Shown here in pieces: positions 9,002 to 19,000 of a stretch of DNA of 38,531 nucleotides; the first letter of the stretch is position 1; each line of letters opens with the position of its first letter. The notes beneath the pieces were generated by a model. That model worked only from the letters and a program-made list of their open reading frames with translations. It was not told the origin of the DNA and made no database searches. The position numbers and the translations under genes were made by a program. Source of the stretch: JBEIFW01 sp044370695 (GTDB lineage Bacteria; Actinomycetota; Acidimicrobiia; Acidimicrobiales; Ilumatobacteraceae). The DNA lies in assembly GCA_044370695.1 (NCBI GenBank), contig JBILVB010000018.1, forward strand, positions 1 to 38,531. The letters are read 5' to 3'.

Positions 9002-9279
9002 GGGGTGTCTCCGTCGGGGTCGATGCCGTGGGCGGCGAGCCGGGCACGCAGCCGGGCGACCTCGGCCCGGAGCGCGTCACGTTCGGCGTGCAGGGCGGAA
9101 CGCCGCTCGGTGTCGATGCCGAGGTGCTCGCGCACGAGCGCCGTGAACAGCTTCCCGTGCGACTCCGGCTTGTTCAGGTAGCGCCGTTCGAGGTCGCTCT
9201 TGGTGGCACCGTCACGCCACAGGTCGTACATCTGCTGCAACGTGTCCCGGTCGATCCCGTAGTCCTCGAGCTCACGCAT
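8998..9279 (-). CDS. Small helical/coiled-coil protein of the defence operon, unknown function
   Basis: 93 residues. The first half (MYDLWRDGATKSDLERRYLN) could form a small helix-turn-helix. The second half (ERRSALHAERDALRAEVARL and RARLAAH) has heptad spacing and looks like a coiled coil. ATG 9279 overlaps the methylase stop by 8 bp and the stop overlaps mcrB by 4 bp, so it is made in fixed order between modification and restriction subunits. I do not recognise the family. The position suggests a bridging or regulatory subunit linking the methylase and the McrB motor; this is inference. Overlaps on both sides and a start that matches the coupling pattern argue against a chance frame. Confidence 0.75.
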   Translation of the reverse strand: MRELEDYGIDRDTLQQMYDLWRDGATKSDLERRYLNKPESHGKLFTALVREHLGIDTERRSALHAERDALRAEVARLRARLAAHGIDPDGDTP

Positions 9280-12200
9280 AGGTATCGGCCCAGTCGGGGC
9301 GGGTGGACGGGTCGTGGGCGCAGCGCGGGTCGGCCGGCGGTGGGTCGAGGGGCGTCCGGTACGGGGCGCCGGTACGGGCGGCGGTGACGAGGGCGTCGTA
9401 GCGTTCGAGGATCAGCCGCTTGGTGCGGAACTCGCCGTGGGCCTTCTCGTCGTTGCGGCGCACGATCGGGAAGGTGTCCAGCACGTAGTCGACGTCGTCG
9501 CGGTCGAGGCCGTAGAGCAGGAACATGGCTGCGTCCAGCTCGGCCCGCAGCACTGCCCGCCGTTCGGGATCCCACCGGAACGGTGGTCCGTCCCAGCCGA
9601 GGTCGGCGGCGAACCCAGCGAGATCCCACGCCGTGTAGGTGAGCTCCAACGTGCGGGGCCTGAGCCACTCCGCGACCGTGCCCGGCCCCCAGGTGCACGG
9701 CGCATCGAACGCAGCAGGGGGCAGCGCTGGTAGCTGCTCGAAGGTGCTCTGCGGAAAGCTTGGCTGGGACAACGCCGCCCGCGAGCAGTAGTCGAAGCAG
9801 AACGAGTTGTAGACAGCACCAAGAAGCGCCAGTTCGCTCGTCGCCGGGCCGACAGTGAGGATCCAGCCATATGATGCCGGCGCAGGTGGCAGCAGCGCAG
9901 CGATCGTCGTTCGCTCATCAGTGTTTCGGGCCACTCGGCGGAATCCGAGCAGGGTCGCCGACCCGTGCACTCTTCGGGTCAACCGGGCGGCGAACAGCCC
10001 CTCGGCCACCCAGACCGCCGGCTGGACCACGAAGCGCGGATCACAGCGTTCGCCTTCACTGAGATCAACCTCACCGCTTGAGCTGTTAGTCACGAAGCGG
10101 TGGTTGAACTGGTGGCCCAGCCTCCCCTCGTACAGCGGGAGCCAGCGTTGGTCGCCGCGTACCCACACGTTGCCGTGCAGGGTGGCGCCTTCGGCGGCGA
10201 GGTCGTCGGCGCTGCGAAACAGGTGCGAGTCGTTCGTCATGTCGAACATGCGCTGGTACTCGATGCCCCACGGGTTGCCGGCCGGGTCGCCGTCGCGCAC
10301 GAGCACGGGCACGGTGCGGTAGATCCGTTTGGTCAGCTCGGCGTCGCGGCGGCTGCGGAACACCGGCGCTGTCTTCGTGTTCGGGTTGATCAACGCAAGA
10401 TCCTCGGGCGACAGCGTGAACCGCCGTTCCGGATCGGCGAGATCGGCCGCCTGCCGGGCGAAGAACGCGAACTCGGCCGCCGCCACCCCGCCCGTCGGCC
10501 CGGCCAGGGTCAAGAGACAGAACTTCATGCGGCTGTCCACCCCGGGGAACAGCTTCTCGGCGTTCTCGAAGTCGTAGAGGCTCACCAGCCGGCGGTTGGT
10601 GACGCAGTCGCCGAAGAACAGCTTGGTGGTGTCGTCGGTGGCGATGCCGGTCGGGACGATCACGCCGAGCCGGCCGGTGGGGGCGAGCGCGTCGCGCATC
10701 ACCTCGGCGAACACGGCGTAGGTGTTCACGTCGCCCCGCCCGCACAGCGGATACCGGCCCGACGACCGCAGCAGGTGGCTTTCCCCCTCGGCCTGGCGCA
10801 AGGCCGCCTGGTAGTCGTTCCATAGGTCGGGTTCGTCGGCCTGGAGCTTCGCGATGAGCGCCTTGCGCTTCGCCCCGGCCGCGTTGGCCACCTCGGGGGC
10901 GCGGGTCGCGAAGAACTCCTTCTCCGACAGCTTCACCTTCTCCCACGGGGGGTTGCCGAGCACCACGTCGAACCCGCCTGGGGCTCCGTCGGCGTAGATC
11001 TCGGGGAAGGCGAGGTGCCAGTGCAGGAACCCGTAGCGGGCCGCTTCGGTGTCGATCGTCGTTCGGAGGGCGTCGTCGAGGCGGTCGGGGTCGGTGGCTG
11101 CGGCCCGTACGACGGCGTCGGTGATCGCCGGGGCACCCGCCACCCGGGGCGCGACGAACGCCGTGCACCAGGCGTCGGCGGCGAGCGCTGCGGCCCGGTA
11201 CGCGGCCGAGCGTTGCACCGCCTCCCAGGCCCGCTGCTTCGCCGCGATCTCCTCCACCGTGCCGTCGGGCATCGCCTCCAGCGCGTCCACGTCGGCCGCC
11301 ACCGCGTCGGGCCCGCCGCCGAGGGCGAACAGCGACTGCAGACCGGCTCTGCGTTCGGCCTGGTTCCGTTTCCTGATCGCGGTCACGGTCGCTTTGTCGT
11401 CACCGGTGAGGGGCTTCCAGGCGTCGTCGGGCACGCCGGCGGCGAGCAGCGCCGGGGTGGCGCCCAGCAGGGCGTTGCCGTGCACGATGCGGCGTTCCAG
11501 GAACGCGAGCGGCCGGCCCGGTTCCATCGATTCGAGCCAGAGCCCCACCTTGCACAGCTCGACGGCCATGTCGTTCACGTCGATGCCGTGGATGCAGTGG
11601 GCGATCACGTCGCGCAGGGCGTGACGGGTCTGGGCCGGCGACGGCTCGTCGCCGCCGGCGCGCACCACGGCCAACCGGCGGGCGATGCGATGCGCCGCGG
11701 CGAGCAGGAACGAGCCCGACCCGCACGCCGGGTCGATCACGGTGAGGGCGAGGATCGCCCGCTCGGGCTCGGCCTGGCGGGCGGCCCGGTCGAGCACCGG
11801 TTCGAGCGCGGAGTCGCACAGCTCGGCGATCAGCGACGCCGGGGTGTAGTAGCTGCCGGTGGTCTTGCGTTCGTTGCCCGCGGCGGTGGCGAGCGTGACG
11901 CGGCTTTGCACGCCGGCCACGTCCACCTCGACGTGCAGTTCGAGGAGGCTTTCGTAGATCGAGCCGAGCTCCTCGGCGCCGAGGTTCGCGTAGTCGACCC
12001 GGCGGCGCACCCCGCCGTCACGGATCTCGCCGACGGCGCGCAGCGCGCCGAGCAGCTGCCGGTTGGCGAGCGCGGCGCCGTCGAGATCGGGGCACGCCCG
12101 CGGCGACCACAGGAACGAGCCGAGGCCGGGCAGTGCGAGCGCTGGTTCGCCGCCGGCGCGCCCGAGCGCACCGACCACCACGCGGAGCTGCTGCCACAGG

Positions 12201-13210
12201 TCTCCGTGCGGGCCGGCGCCCCGGCGGGCTTCGGCGAGACGGCGGAGCCGCTCCAGGCTGTAGAACCGGCGGTAGCGGTCCGCCGCCGCGGGATCGGCGT
12301 CGGCCGGGCACAGCAGGTCGCGGCCTTCGGCCGCGGCGAGGAACAGCAGCCGGTAGACGAGGCGCAGGAGCTGGCGGTACAGGTCCTGGTTGGTGAGCGC
12401 CCCCGAGGCGAGCGCGTCGCGCAGGGCACGGTTGTCGGGGTGGGCGACGAACCCGGTGCCGAGTTCGACGATCGCGGTCTCCACCCCGGCCCGCAACGAA
12501 TCGAGGGCGCGCACGCCGTGGGTGCGAGCCTGCTCCACCCACTGTTCGAGCACACACGTCGCCGCCGGGTCGCCCTCGAACCGGGACTGGTGGCACACGA
12601 GCCAGACGAGCGCGAAGTCGGCGTACGCCTGCTGTTCGACGATCGCCTCGAGATCCCACTCGACGTAGGCCTGGCGAGTGAGCGCGGCGTTGTCCCGCAA
12701 CAGGCGCAGCCGCCGACCGTTGGTGACGATCCCCCACAGGTGCTCGTCGGACCGGTTGAGCGCATCCTGCACCAGGCCGTGCGGTGACACCCTCGCCGCG
12801 CCGGTCATCCCCGGCTGGCGCTGATCGAGATCCACCCGGGCCGACACGAGATGGATCGGCACGCGGCCCCACCCGTGGGAGATCGCGAACGTGGCGCCGT
12901 CCACCTCGATCGGGCGCGCCGTCGGCAACTGCCCGAACCCGAGCTCCTGGAACACCACGAGCGACCATCGGCTGCGGGTGAGCGTCGTGCCCTGGTCGGT
13001 GGCCGGCAGCGCGCCGAGCGCGTCCTTGAACGACGCCCACACCCCGGTGAGCCGGTTCCAGGAGCGGGTGATCGCCTCACCGAGCTTCTCGCCCGGTGCG
13101 AGGTGGTAGCTCACCGCGGTGGTGCCCGACAGCTGCGGGTCACCGGCGCCGACGCGGGCCAACAGGTCGGCGGGGAGGAGCCCGCCCACGGTGCGGACGT
13201 TGCCGCTCAT
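9272..13210 (-). CDS. Large N6-adenine DNA methyltransferase (Eco57I/COG1002 type, DrmMI-like)
   Basis: 1312 residues. SAM-binding motif I is VIDPACGSGSFLLAAAHRIA (about residue 492) and the N6-adenine catalytic motif IV is NPPW (about 749). RKTTGSYYTPASLI precedes motif I, as in Eco57I/BREX PglX-type enzymes. GRLGVIVPTGIATDD and the long C-terminal region from about 900 are expected to hold the target-recognition part (LPALPPAAFD resembles TaqI-type specificity ends). The first 450 residues look like an R-protein-type N-terminal domain, but I see no clear PD-(D/E)xK motif, so it is probably a methylase without its own cutting activity. In class 1 DISARM a comparable methylase (DrmMI) marks host DNA as self. 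ATG 13210 overlaps the SNF2 gene stop (ATGA), whereas the frame extends upstream to 13654 only by chance. Confidence 0.88.
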   Translation of the reverse strand: MSGNVRTVGGLLPADLLARVGAGDPQLSGTTAVSYHLAPGEKLGEAITRSWNRLTGVWASFKDALGALPATDQGTTLTRSRWSLVVFQELGFGQLPTARPIEVDGATFAISHGWGRVPIHLVSARVDLDQRQPGMTGAARVSPHGLVQDALNRSDEHLWGIVTNGRRLRLLRDNAALTRQAYVEWDLEAIVEQQAYADFALVWLVCHQSRFEGDPAATCVLEQWVEQARTHGVRALDSLRAGVETAIVELGTGFVAHPDNRALRDALASGALTNQDLYRQLLRLVYRLLFLAAAEGRDLLCPADADPAAADRYRRFYSLERLRRLAEARRGAGPHGDLWQQLRVVVGALGRAGGEPALALPGLGSFLWSPRACPDLDGAALANRQLLGALRAVGEIRDGGVRRRVDYANLGAEELGSIYESLLELHVEVDVAGVQSRVTLATAAGNERKTTGSYYTPASLIAELCDSALEPVLDRAARQAEPERAILALTVIDPACGSGSFLLAAAHRIARRLAVVRAGGDEPSPAQTRHALRDVIAHCIHGIDVNDMAVELCKVGLWLESMEPGRPLAFLERRIVHGNALLGATPALLAAGVPDDAWKPLTGDDKATVTAIRKRNQAERRAGLQSLFALGGGPDAVAADVDALEAMPDGTVEEIAAKQRAWEAVQRSAAYRAAALAADAWCTAFVAPRVAGAPAITDAVVRAAATDPDRLDDALRTTIDTEAARYGFLHWHLAFPEIYADGAPGGFDVVLGNPPWEKVKLSEKEFFATRAPEVANAAGAKRKALIAKLQADEPDLWNDYQAALRQAEGESHLLRSSGRYPLCGRGDVNTYAVFAEVMRDALAPTGRLGVIVPTGIATDDTTKLFFGDCVTNRRLVSLYDFENAEKLFPGVDSRMKFCLLTLAGPTGGVAAAEFAFFARQAADLADPERRFTLSPEDLALINPNTKTAPVFRSRRDAELTKRIYRTVPVLVRDGDPAGNPWGIEYQRMFDMTNDSHLFRSADDLAAEGATLHGNVWVRGDQRWLPLYEGRLGHQFNHRFVTNSSSGEVDLSEGERCDPRFVVQPAVWVAEGLFAARLTRRVHGSATLLGFRRVARNTDERTTIAALLPPAPASYGWILTVGPATSELALLGAVYNSFCFDYCSRAALSQPSFPQSTFEQLPALPPAAFDAPCTWGPGTVAEWLRPRTLELTYTAWDLAGFAADLGWDGPPFRWDPERRAVLRAELDAAMFLLYGLDRDDVDYVLDTFPIVRRNDEKAHGEFRTKRLILERYDALVTAARTGAPYRTPLDPPPADPRCAHDPSTRPDWADTYA

Positions 13211-16020
13211 GCCGACACCTTCGGCAGCAGCAGGTAGACGCCGAGCAGGTCGGCCGGGGGTTGCGGCTCGACACGCACCCGTATCCCGCGGGCCCGGGCC
13301 GCGTCCCGCACCCGTTCGTGCGCCTGGCGCAGCACCTCGGCCCGGGCGGCGGCGTCGGCGTCGAGGTGCGCCACGAGCGCCGGGAGCGCAGCGATCACCG
13401 GGGTGAGGAGCTGGGTGGCCTGGTCGCGGTGGATGTTGCCGGCCGGGGTGGCGTGCAGCAGCGCCTCGGCGTCGGCGTCGGGGAGCCACACCGGGTCGTC
13501 CAGCGTGCCGGTGAACGCGAGGACGGCGGCGTCCTCGGCGAGCAGCGGGGCGGGGTCGGTGACGTTGCGGCCGTAGCGCACCAACTGGAACCGGTGGCGC
13601 ACCACGAGCAGCACGGTGCGGCGGGCGACGTCCGCGGTGCGGACCACGCCGCACCGGCGGGCCGGCGACGCCGTGAGCGGATCGAGGGCGGTGGCGAGCG
13701 TGTGGGCGGCGAGCCCGGCGACGAGCGGATGGGTGCGGGCGAGCAGCGCCTCGCCGTCGGCGACGGGCGGTTCGAGCCGGCCGGAGATCGTGGTGGCCGG
13801 GACGGCGTCACGCAACGCCGGCGGGGCTTCGCGCAGGTCGATCGCGAGGGCGCCGGTGCGGGTGACCGACAGCGTGCCGCCGAACCCGGGGACCGCGGCC
13901 GTGAGGAACCGGTGCACGTCGGCCTGCGCGCCGAGCGCGGCTCGTTGTGCCGCAACCTCCACTGCGACCTCGTCGGGGCGGATGGCGTGCTGCGCGAACA
14001 GCGCGCGGGACCGCTGCTCGGCCTTGGCCGAACGCTCCCACTCCTGCAACAGGTTCGCCGCGGACGGGTTCAGGAACTCCTCCATCCCGGGCAGCCGGTC
14101 GCCGACGGCCACCTCCCGCTGCAGCAGCCCGGTGGTGAGCGCGTCGAGCACCTCGCCGGCGTCGCCGGGCACCGGGACCGAGATGCCAGTGGCCTGGCGG
14201 ATGGCCCGGTGCTTGCGCACGAGGACGTCGAGGACGACTTCGTCGATCAGGTTGTCGGCCCCCCAGTAGGTGACGACCTGCACGTTCGACGCCCTCTGCC
14301 CGAACCGGTCGACACGGCCCTCGCGTTGTTCGAGCCGGGTCGGGGTCCACGGCAGGTCGTAGTGGACGATCGCGTCGAACGACTCCTGCAGGTTCACGCC
14401 CTCGGAGATGCAGTCGGTGGCGACGAGCACCCGGCGTGGATGCTCGGCCAACGCCGCGATGCGGGCCTCGCGCTCGGCTGCGGGCACCTCGCCGGTGACC
14501 GCCCCGACCTCCACCCCGCGCAACGCACCCCGCAGGTGCTCGGCGAGGTAGGAGGCGGTGGCGATGAAGCGGCAGAACACGATCGGGCGGGCCCCGTCGT
14601 CGAGGAGCGTCTTGATGAGCGCAGTGGCCCGGGCCAGCTTCACGTCGGCGGCCGGGGTGCACAGGGCGTCGGCGTCACGGGCGAGGGCCAGCAACCGGCG
14701 CCGGTTCGGGTGCTCCCCGTCGTCGAGATCGGCGCCCGGGGTGGCATCGGCGACGCCTTCGCCGTCGTCGACGAGATCGAACAGGCTCTGGCGGCCCACC
14801 TCGTCGGCCTCGAGCGCGGTGGCGGTGTCGGCGGTGTTGGCCCGGGCCCGCAACGTGGCCGCCGCCGCGGCCGGGCTGGAGGCCAAGGTGCGCAGCAGCG
14901 CGAGGGCCGACCAGTAGCGGATCCGTTGCCGGTGCTGACCGCCGGCGGGGTCGGCGACGAGTTCCCGGCAGTAGCGCAGCACCCGGGTGAGCAGCTCCCG
15001 GTAGGCGGGGCCGAGCTGGTAGGTGACCTCGGCGTCGAGGCGTTGCGGGAACTTCGTGTCACCGAGGAACTCGGCGAGATCACCACGTTGGCGTTGCACC
15101 AGATGGCGGGCGAGGCGCTCACGGTGGCGGCGGTTGTGGTCGCCGGACAGGTCGTCGGGCAGGGTGTCGAACTCGGCGTCGAGCAGCGACAGCAGGCTGC
15201 GGAACGCGCCCGGCTTGCCCGAGTGCGGCGTGGCGGTGACGAGCAGCAGATGCCGGGTCGGCTCGGCCGCCAACGCCTTGAGCAGCTCGAAGCGCAACTG
15301 GTTGGCCTGGGTGGACGAGCTGGCGTCGAGGGTGCAGGTGTGGGCTTCGTCGACGATCACCAGATCCGGGCAGGTGCGCACGAAATCGGCCCGGCGGCGT
15401 TCGGCCTTGATGAAGTCCATGGACACGACCACCACCGGGTGGACGTCGAAGATCGTGCGCTGCGGCGGCAGATCCCGCTCCAGGCGCGCCGCGGTCGAGG
15501 CCAACACCAGCGTGGCGTCGAGGTGGAACTTCGCAGCGAGTTCGTCGCGCCACTGCTCGGCCAGGTGCGGCGGGCACAGCACCGCCAGGCGGCGGGCCTC
15601 GCCGGTGTCGAGCAGCTCCCGGGCGATCAACCCGGCCTCGATCGTCTTGCCGATCCCGACCGAGTCGGCGATCAACAACCGCACCGGATCGAGCCGCAAC
15701 GCCATCAGCAACGGCACGAGCTGATACGGCCGGGGTTCGACCGCGACGGCGGCCAACGACCGGAACGGCCCGGCCGAGGAGCGGAACCCGATCCGCAGCG
15801 CGTCGCGCAGCAACGCCGCGGCCCGATGGTCGCCGGGGGCGGCCGGGTCGGGCGAGTCGAACACCGTCGGCCCGATCGCTTCGAGGGCCGGGAGGATGCC
15901 GGTGAGTTCCTCGTCGGTGCCGCCGAGCGGGCGGACCAGGACGCAGTCGTCGGTGCTGCCCGGCTGCACCACCCAGTCACGGCCCCGGGCGGCGACGAGG
16001 GATCCGACCGAGAAGCTCAT
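13207..16020 (-). CDS. SNF2-family helicase/translocase (DrmD-like)
   Basis: 937 residues. An SF2/SNF2 ATPase with motif I as IADSVGIGKTIEAGLIAREL (about residue 120), HLAEQWRDEL, motif II VDEAHTC (about 220), motif III TATPHSG, and the C-terminal helicase half with VFCRFIATASYLAEHL, VATDCISEGVNLQ and LEQREGRVDRFGQ (about 560-573). The arginine finger and Q motifs are intact, so it should be an active DNA translocase. SNF2 proteins of this shape are DrmD in class 1 DISARM and also occur as stand-alone RapA-like proteins. The adjacent methylase makes a defence role far more likely. ATG 16020 overlaps the upstream stop by 4 bp. The last 350 residues are not assigned to any domain I know. Confidence 0.88.
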   Translation of the reverse strand: MSFSVGSLVAARGRDWVVQPGSTDDCVLVRPLGGTDEELTGILPALEAIGPTVFDSPDPAAPGDHRAAALLRDALRIGFRSSAGPFRSLAAVAVEPRPYQLVPLLMALRLDPVRLLIADSVGIGKTIEAGLIARELLDTGEARRLAVLCPPHLAEQWRDELAAKFHLDATLVLASTAARLERDLPPQRTIFDVHPVVVVSMDFIKAERRRADFVRTCPDLVIVDEAHTCTLDASSSTQANQLRFELLKALAAEPTRHLLLVTATPHSGKPGAFRSLLSLLDAEFDTLPDDLSGDHNRRHRERLARHLVQRQRGDLAEFLGDTKFPQRLDAEVTYQLGPAYRELLTRVLRYCRELVADPAGGQHRQRIRYWSALALLRTLASSPAAAAATLRARANTADTATALEADEVGRQSLFDLVDDGEGVADATPGADLDDGEHPNRRRLLALARDADALCTPAADVKLARATALIKTLLDDGARPIVFCRFIATASYLAEHLRGALRGVEVGAVTGEVPAAEREARIAALAEHPRRVLVATDCISEGVNLQESFDAIVHYDLPWTPTRLEQREGRVDRFGQRASNVQVVTYWGADNLIDEVVLDVLVRKHRAIRQATGISVPVPGDAGEVLDALTTGLLQREVAVGDRLPGMEEFLNPSAANLLQEWERSAKAEQRSRALFAQHAIRPDEVAVEVAAQRAALGAQADVHRFLTAAVPGFGGTLSVTRTGALAIDLREAPPALRDAVPATTISGRLEPPVADGEALLARTHPLVAGLAAHTLATALDPLTASPARRCGVVRTADVARRTVLLVVRHRFQLVRYGRNVTDPAPLLAEDAAVLAFTGTLDDPVWLPDADAEALLHATPAGNIHRDQATQLLTPVIAALPALVAHLDADAAARAEVLRQAHERVRDAARARGIRVRVEPQPPADLLGVYLLLPKVSA

Positions 16021-19000
16021 CGGTCACCGCCGAACAGCCACGACCACTCCTGCAGCTTCGCCGCCCAGTCGTCCTCGGCGCGGAAGCGCACCACCTGCCA
16101 GCCGGCCTCTTCGAGCGCCGCGGTCTGCGCCAGGTCGCGGGCGTGCCGGTCGGGATAGTCGTGGACCGGACCGTCGACGTACACCACCACGGACTCCTCG
16201 TCGTAGACGAAATCGGGCACGGTGCGCGGGTCGGCGATCGTCGGCTGCGCCCGGTCGGGCAGGCGATGCCCGTTGCGCCACAACCGGTCGAGGAACTCGC
16301 GTTCCAGATCCGAGTCGCACACGGACCGCAGCGCGGCCAGGTGTTCCTCCGCCGTGGCAGCTCCCGGCGCAGCGCTCACCGTGGCGCCACGCAACGCCAC
16401 CAGCAGCGCCGGCAGCTCCCGACGGTCGAGGAGCTGATGGTCGAGCTGGTTGCGGTAGCTGAGGATGCAGTCGTAACACGCCGCTTCGCAGCGATCCTCG
16501 CCCGAGCCGGCGACGTCGGTGCCGTCGCCGTCGAAGTGGCACAGCTCGAGCGCCTTGGCCGCCACGGTGGACAGCGCGTCGGGTTCGTCGACCAGGCGGC
16601 GCAACACCCCGGCGCCGCCTTCGCTCGCTTCGTAGAACAGCAACGCATGGCGCTGCGCCCGGCTCGGCAGCGGTTCGGCCGCGAGCTCGTCCTCCTCGAG
16701 CTGGAAGGTGAGCTGGATCGCCTGCTTCAACGCCTCCTGCAGCGACGCCATCTGCGCCGCGGTGAGCGTCGTCGCCCAGTCGACCACGAGGCAGTTGCGG
16801 GTGTCTTCCACGAACGGCACCACGCGCTTGAAGACCTCGCCCATGGTCGGGATGTCGTCGTCGTTGTCGGCGAGGTTCTCGTCGCGGCCCCACTCGCCGC
16901 TGCGGATCCCGAGCGGGAACCCGATCGTGGCCGGGTTCTTGCGCCGCCGCAGGCCGAGGTTCACGCGCCACAGCGTTGCGGTGTCGCCGTAGGCGAGGGT
17001 GGCCAGCACCGTGCCGTCGGCGGCGTGCACGGTGCCGGTCCGGCGCGACAAGCGCCCGTTGCGTTCCGCGTACCGGTAGCCGGTGATCACCTCGAACCCC
17101 TGCCGCTGGCGTTCCTCCTCGTCGGCGTTGATCCGTTCCCGGCGCCGGGTGGACACGTTCGCCATGCGGAACAGGTCGTGCGTGGTCGGCGGCAGTTTCG
17201 CCGCGCAGTTGTTGCACTCGTCGGCGTTGGCCTGCGGGTGCAGGTAGCCGCACAACTCGCACCGTTTGGCGTTGGTGGTGACGATCGGGTCGCCGGCGTC
17301 GTCGATCTCCCCGGGCGTGAGGATCATCTTGGTGATCTCGTAGCGGTTGCCGTCGTGGTACACGAGGCTGTGCGGCCCGAACTCGCTGATCGCGAGGAAC
17401 CGGGGCCGTGACACGTACTCCGAACCGGACCGCTTGCCGCCGATGCCCGGGATGTACGCCGACAACGGCAGACGCGGGAACGAGTAGCCGGGCAGGAACC
17501 CTTCGGACGCGAAGTACCGGTAGCTGTAGAAGTCGCTCTGGGCCTGCTCGTCGTCGGCGCCGATCAGCAACGCCTGCTGCTGCTCGGCTTCCTTGCGGCG
17601 GCGCTTGGCAACCTCCTTGGCCGCCGGTGCAGCCGACGGATCACCCACGATCCGGGACTGCACCTCGTACTGGTTCATCGCCGCCCGGTACAGGCCCCGC
17701 CACCGTTGGCAGGCCCGCTCGAAGCTCAGCCCGATCGAGTGGAGCACCCCGCTCAACCACGCCTCGTGCCACCACGGCACCCGCTCGAGCAGCGGGGCGA
17801 GATCGTCGAGGAGCCGGCGGGCCACGGCGTACGCCCGCCGGGTGGCCTCGGGGTCGGCGAGCGCGTCGGCGACCCGGTCGAGCAGCGGCAGCCCGGGCCG
17901 AGCGAGATCGAGGACCTCCTGCAGCGAACGGCCGAGATCGAGGCCGCTCTCCGCCAACCACAACGCATGCACGTGGGCCCGCAGCAGGTCCTCGTTCGCG
18001 AGCTCCAGCCGGGGCGGTGCGACCTGCCCGGCGATCATCAGATCGGGCCGGTTGAAGAACCACTGGTCGTGCGGGGAACCCGCCGCGCAGTAGGTGAACA
18101 CCAGCGCCGGTTGCCCCTGCCGGCCGGCACGCCCGGAGCGCTGCGCATAGTTCGCCGGGGTGGGCGGCATGTTGCGCAGCGACACCACGTTCAGGTCCGC
18201 GATGTCGACGCCGAGCTCCATCGTCGGGGAGCAGTACAGGACCGGGAGCCGGGCCTCGCGGAACTCGCGTTCCCGGTCCTCCCGGTCGTCGGCGCGGACC
18301 TGGGCGGTGTGCTCCCGGGCGAGCAGACCGGCCAGCGACGCCGTGTCCGAGCCGTACAGGTCGGTGAAGAACGCATTCGGGGCCGGTGGGGTGGCCGGCC
18401 CGGTCGGCATCCGGATCGGGTCGGTCGGCACCGACCCGTCGCCCCGGCACCACACCAGCGCGGCAGCCGGCACCTGGTACGCGGGCACCCCGTCCTTGGT
18501 CTGGTCGACCGCTTCGACGAGGCCGCCGCGGCGCAGCGCGTCGAGCAGGTCGGTGATCACCGTGGCGGTGTCCTGCAGGGTGAGCTTCGCCGGCCGGGAC
18601 GGGAAGGTGCTGCTGCGGCGCAGGAACCGACCGAACCCGCTGCGGGCCGACAGGTACGACCAGCCCCGGTAGTCCTTCGCCTTCACCGAACGGGGGACGA
18701 TCGTGCGGGCGTGTTCCATCCGGCCGATCCCGTCGAGCGACCACGGCCCGCTCAGGCGCTGATCCGAACGCTGCCGCAACGCTTCCTGCGGCAGTTCGTC
18801 GAGCGCGTCGACCTTGATCGCCAGCTCCCGGCGCAGGTAGTCGAGCAGGACCCGGGCCACCTTCTCCCGCTCGGCCGGGGACGCCCCGGCGAGCACCGGA
18901 TGCTTGCCGGCCCACACCCGGTCGGCGCCGCACACGTCGCCGAGATCGAGGTAGTCGATGCGCAGCAGGCCGCACTGCTCGAGGTTCGGGGCCGTCACCC

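Noticed and set aside
6053..9181. Plus-strand frame of about 1040 codons
   Set aside because: Antisense to McrB, which has complete Walker and GTPase motifs; no domain or start signal on the plus strand.
13096..16158. Plus-strand frame of about 1020 codons
   Set aside because: Antisense to the SNF2 helicase; composition is low-complexity Gly/Val/Arg and no motif is visible.
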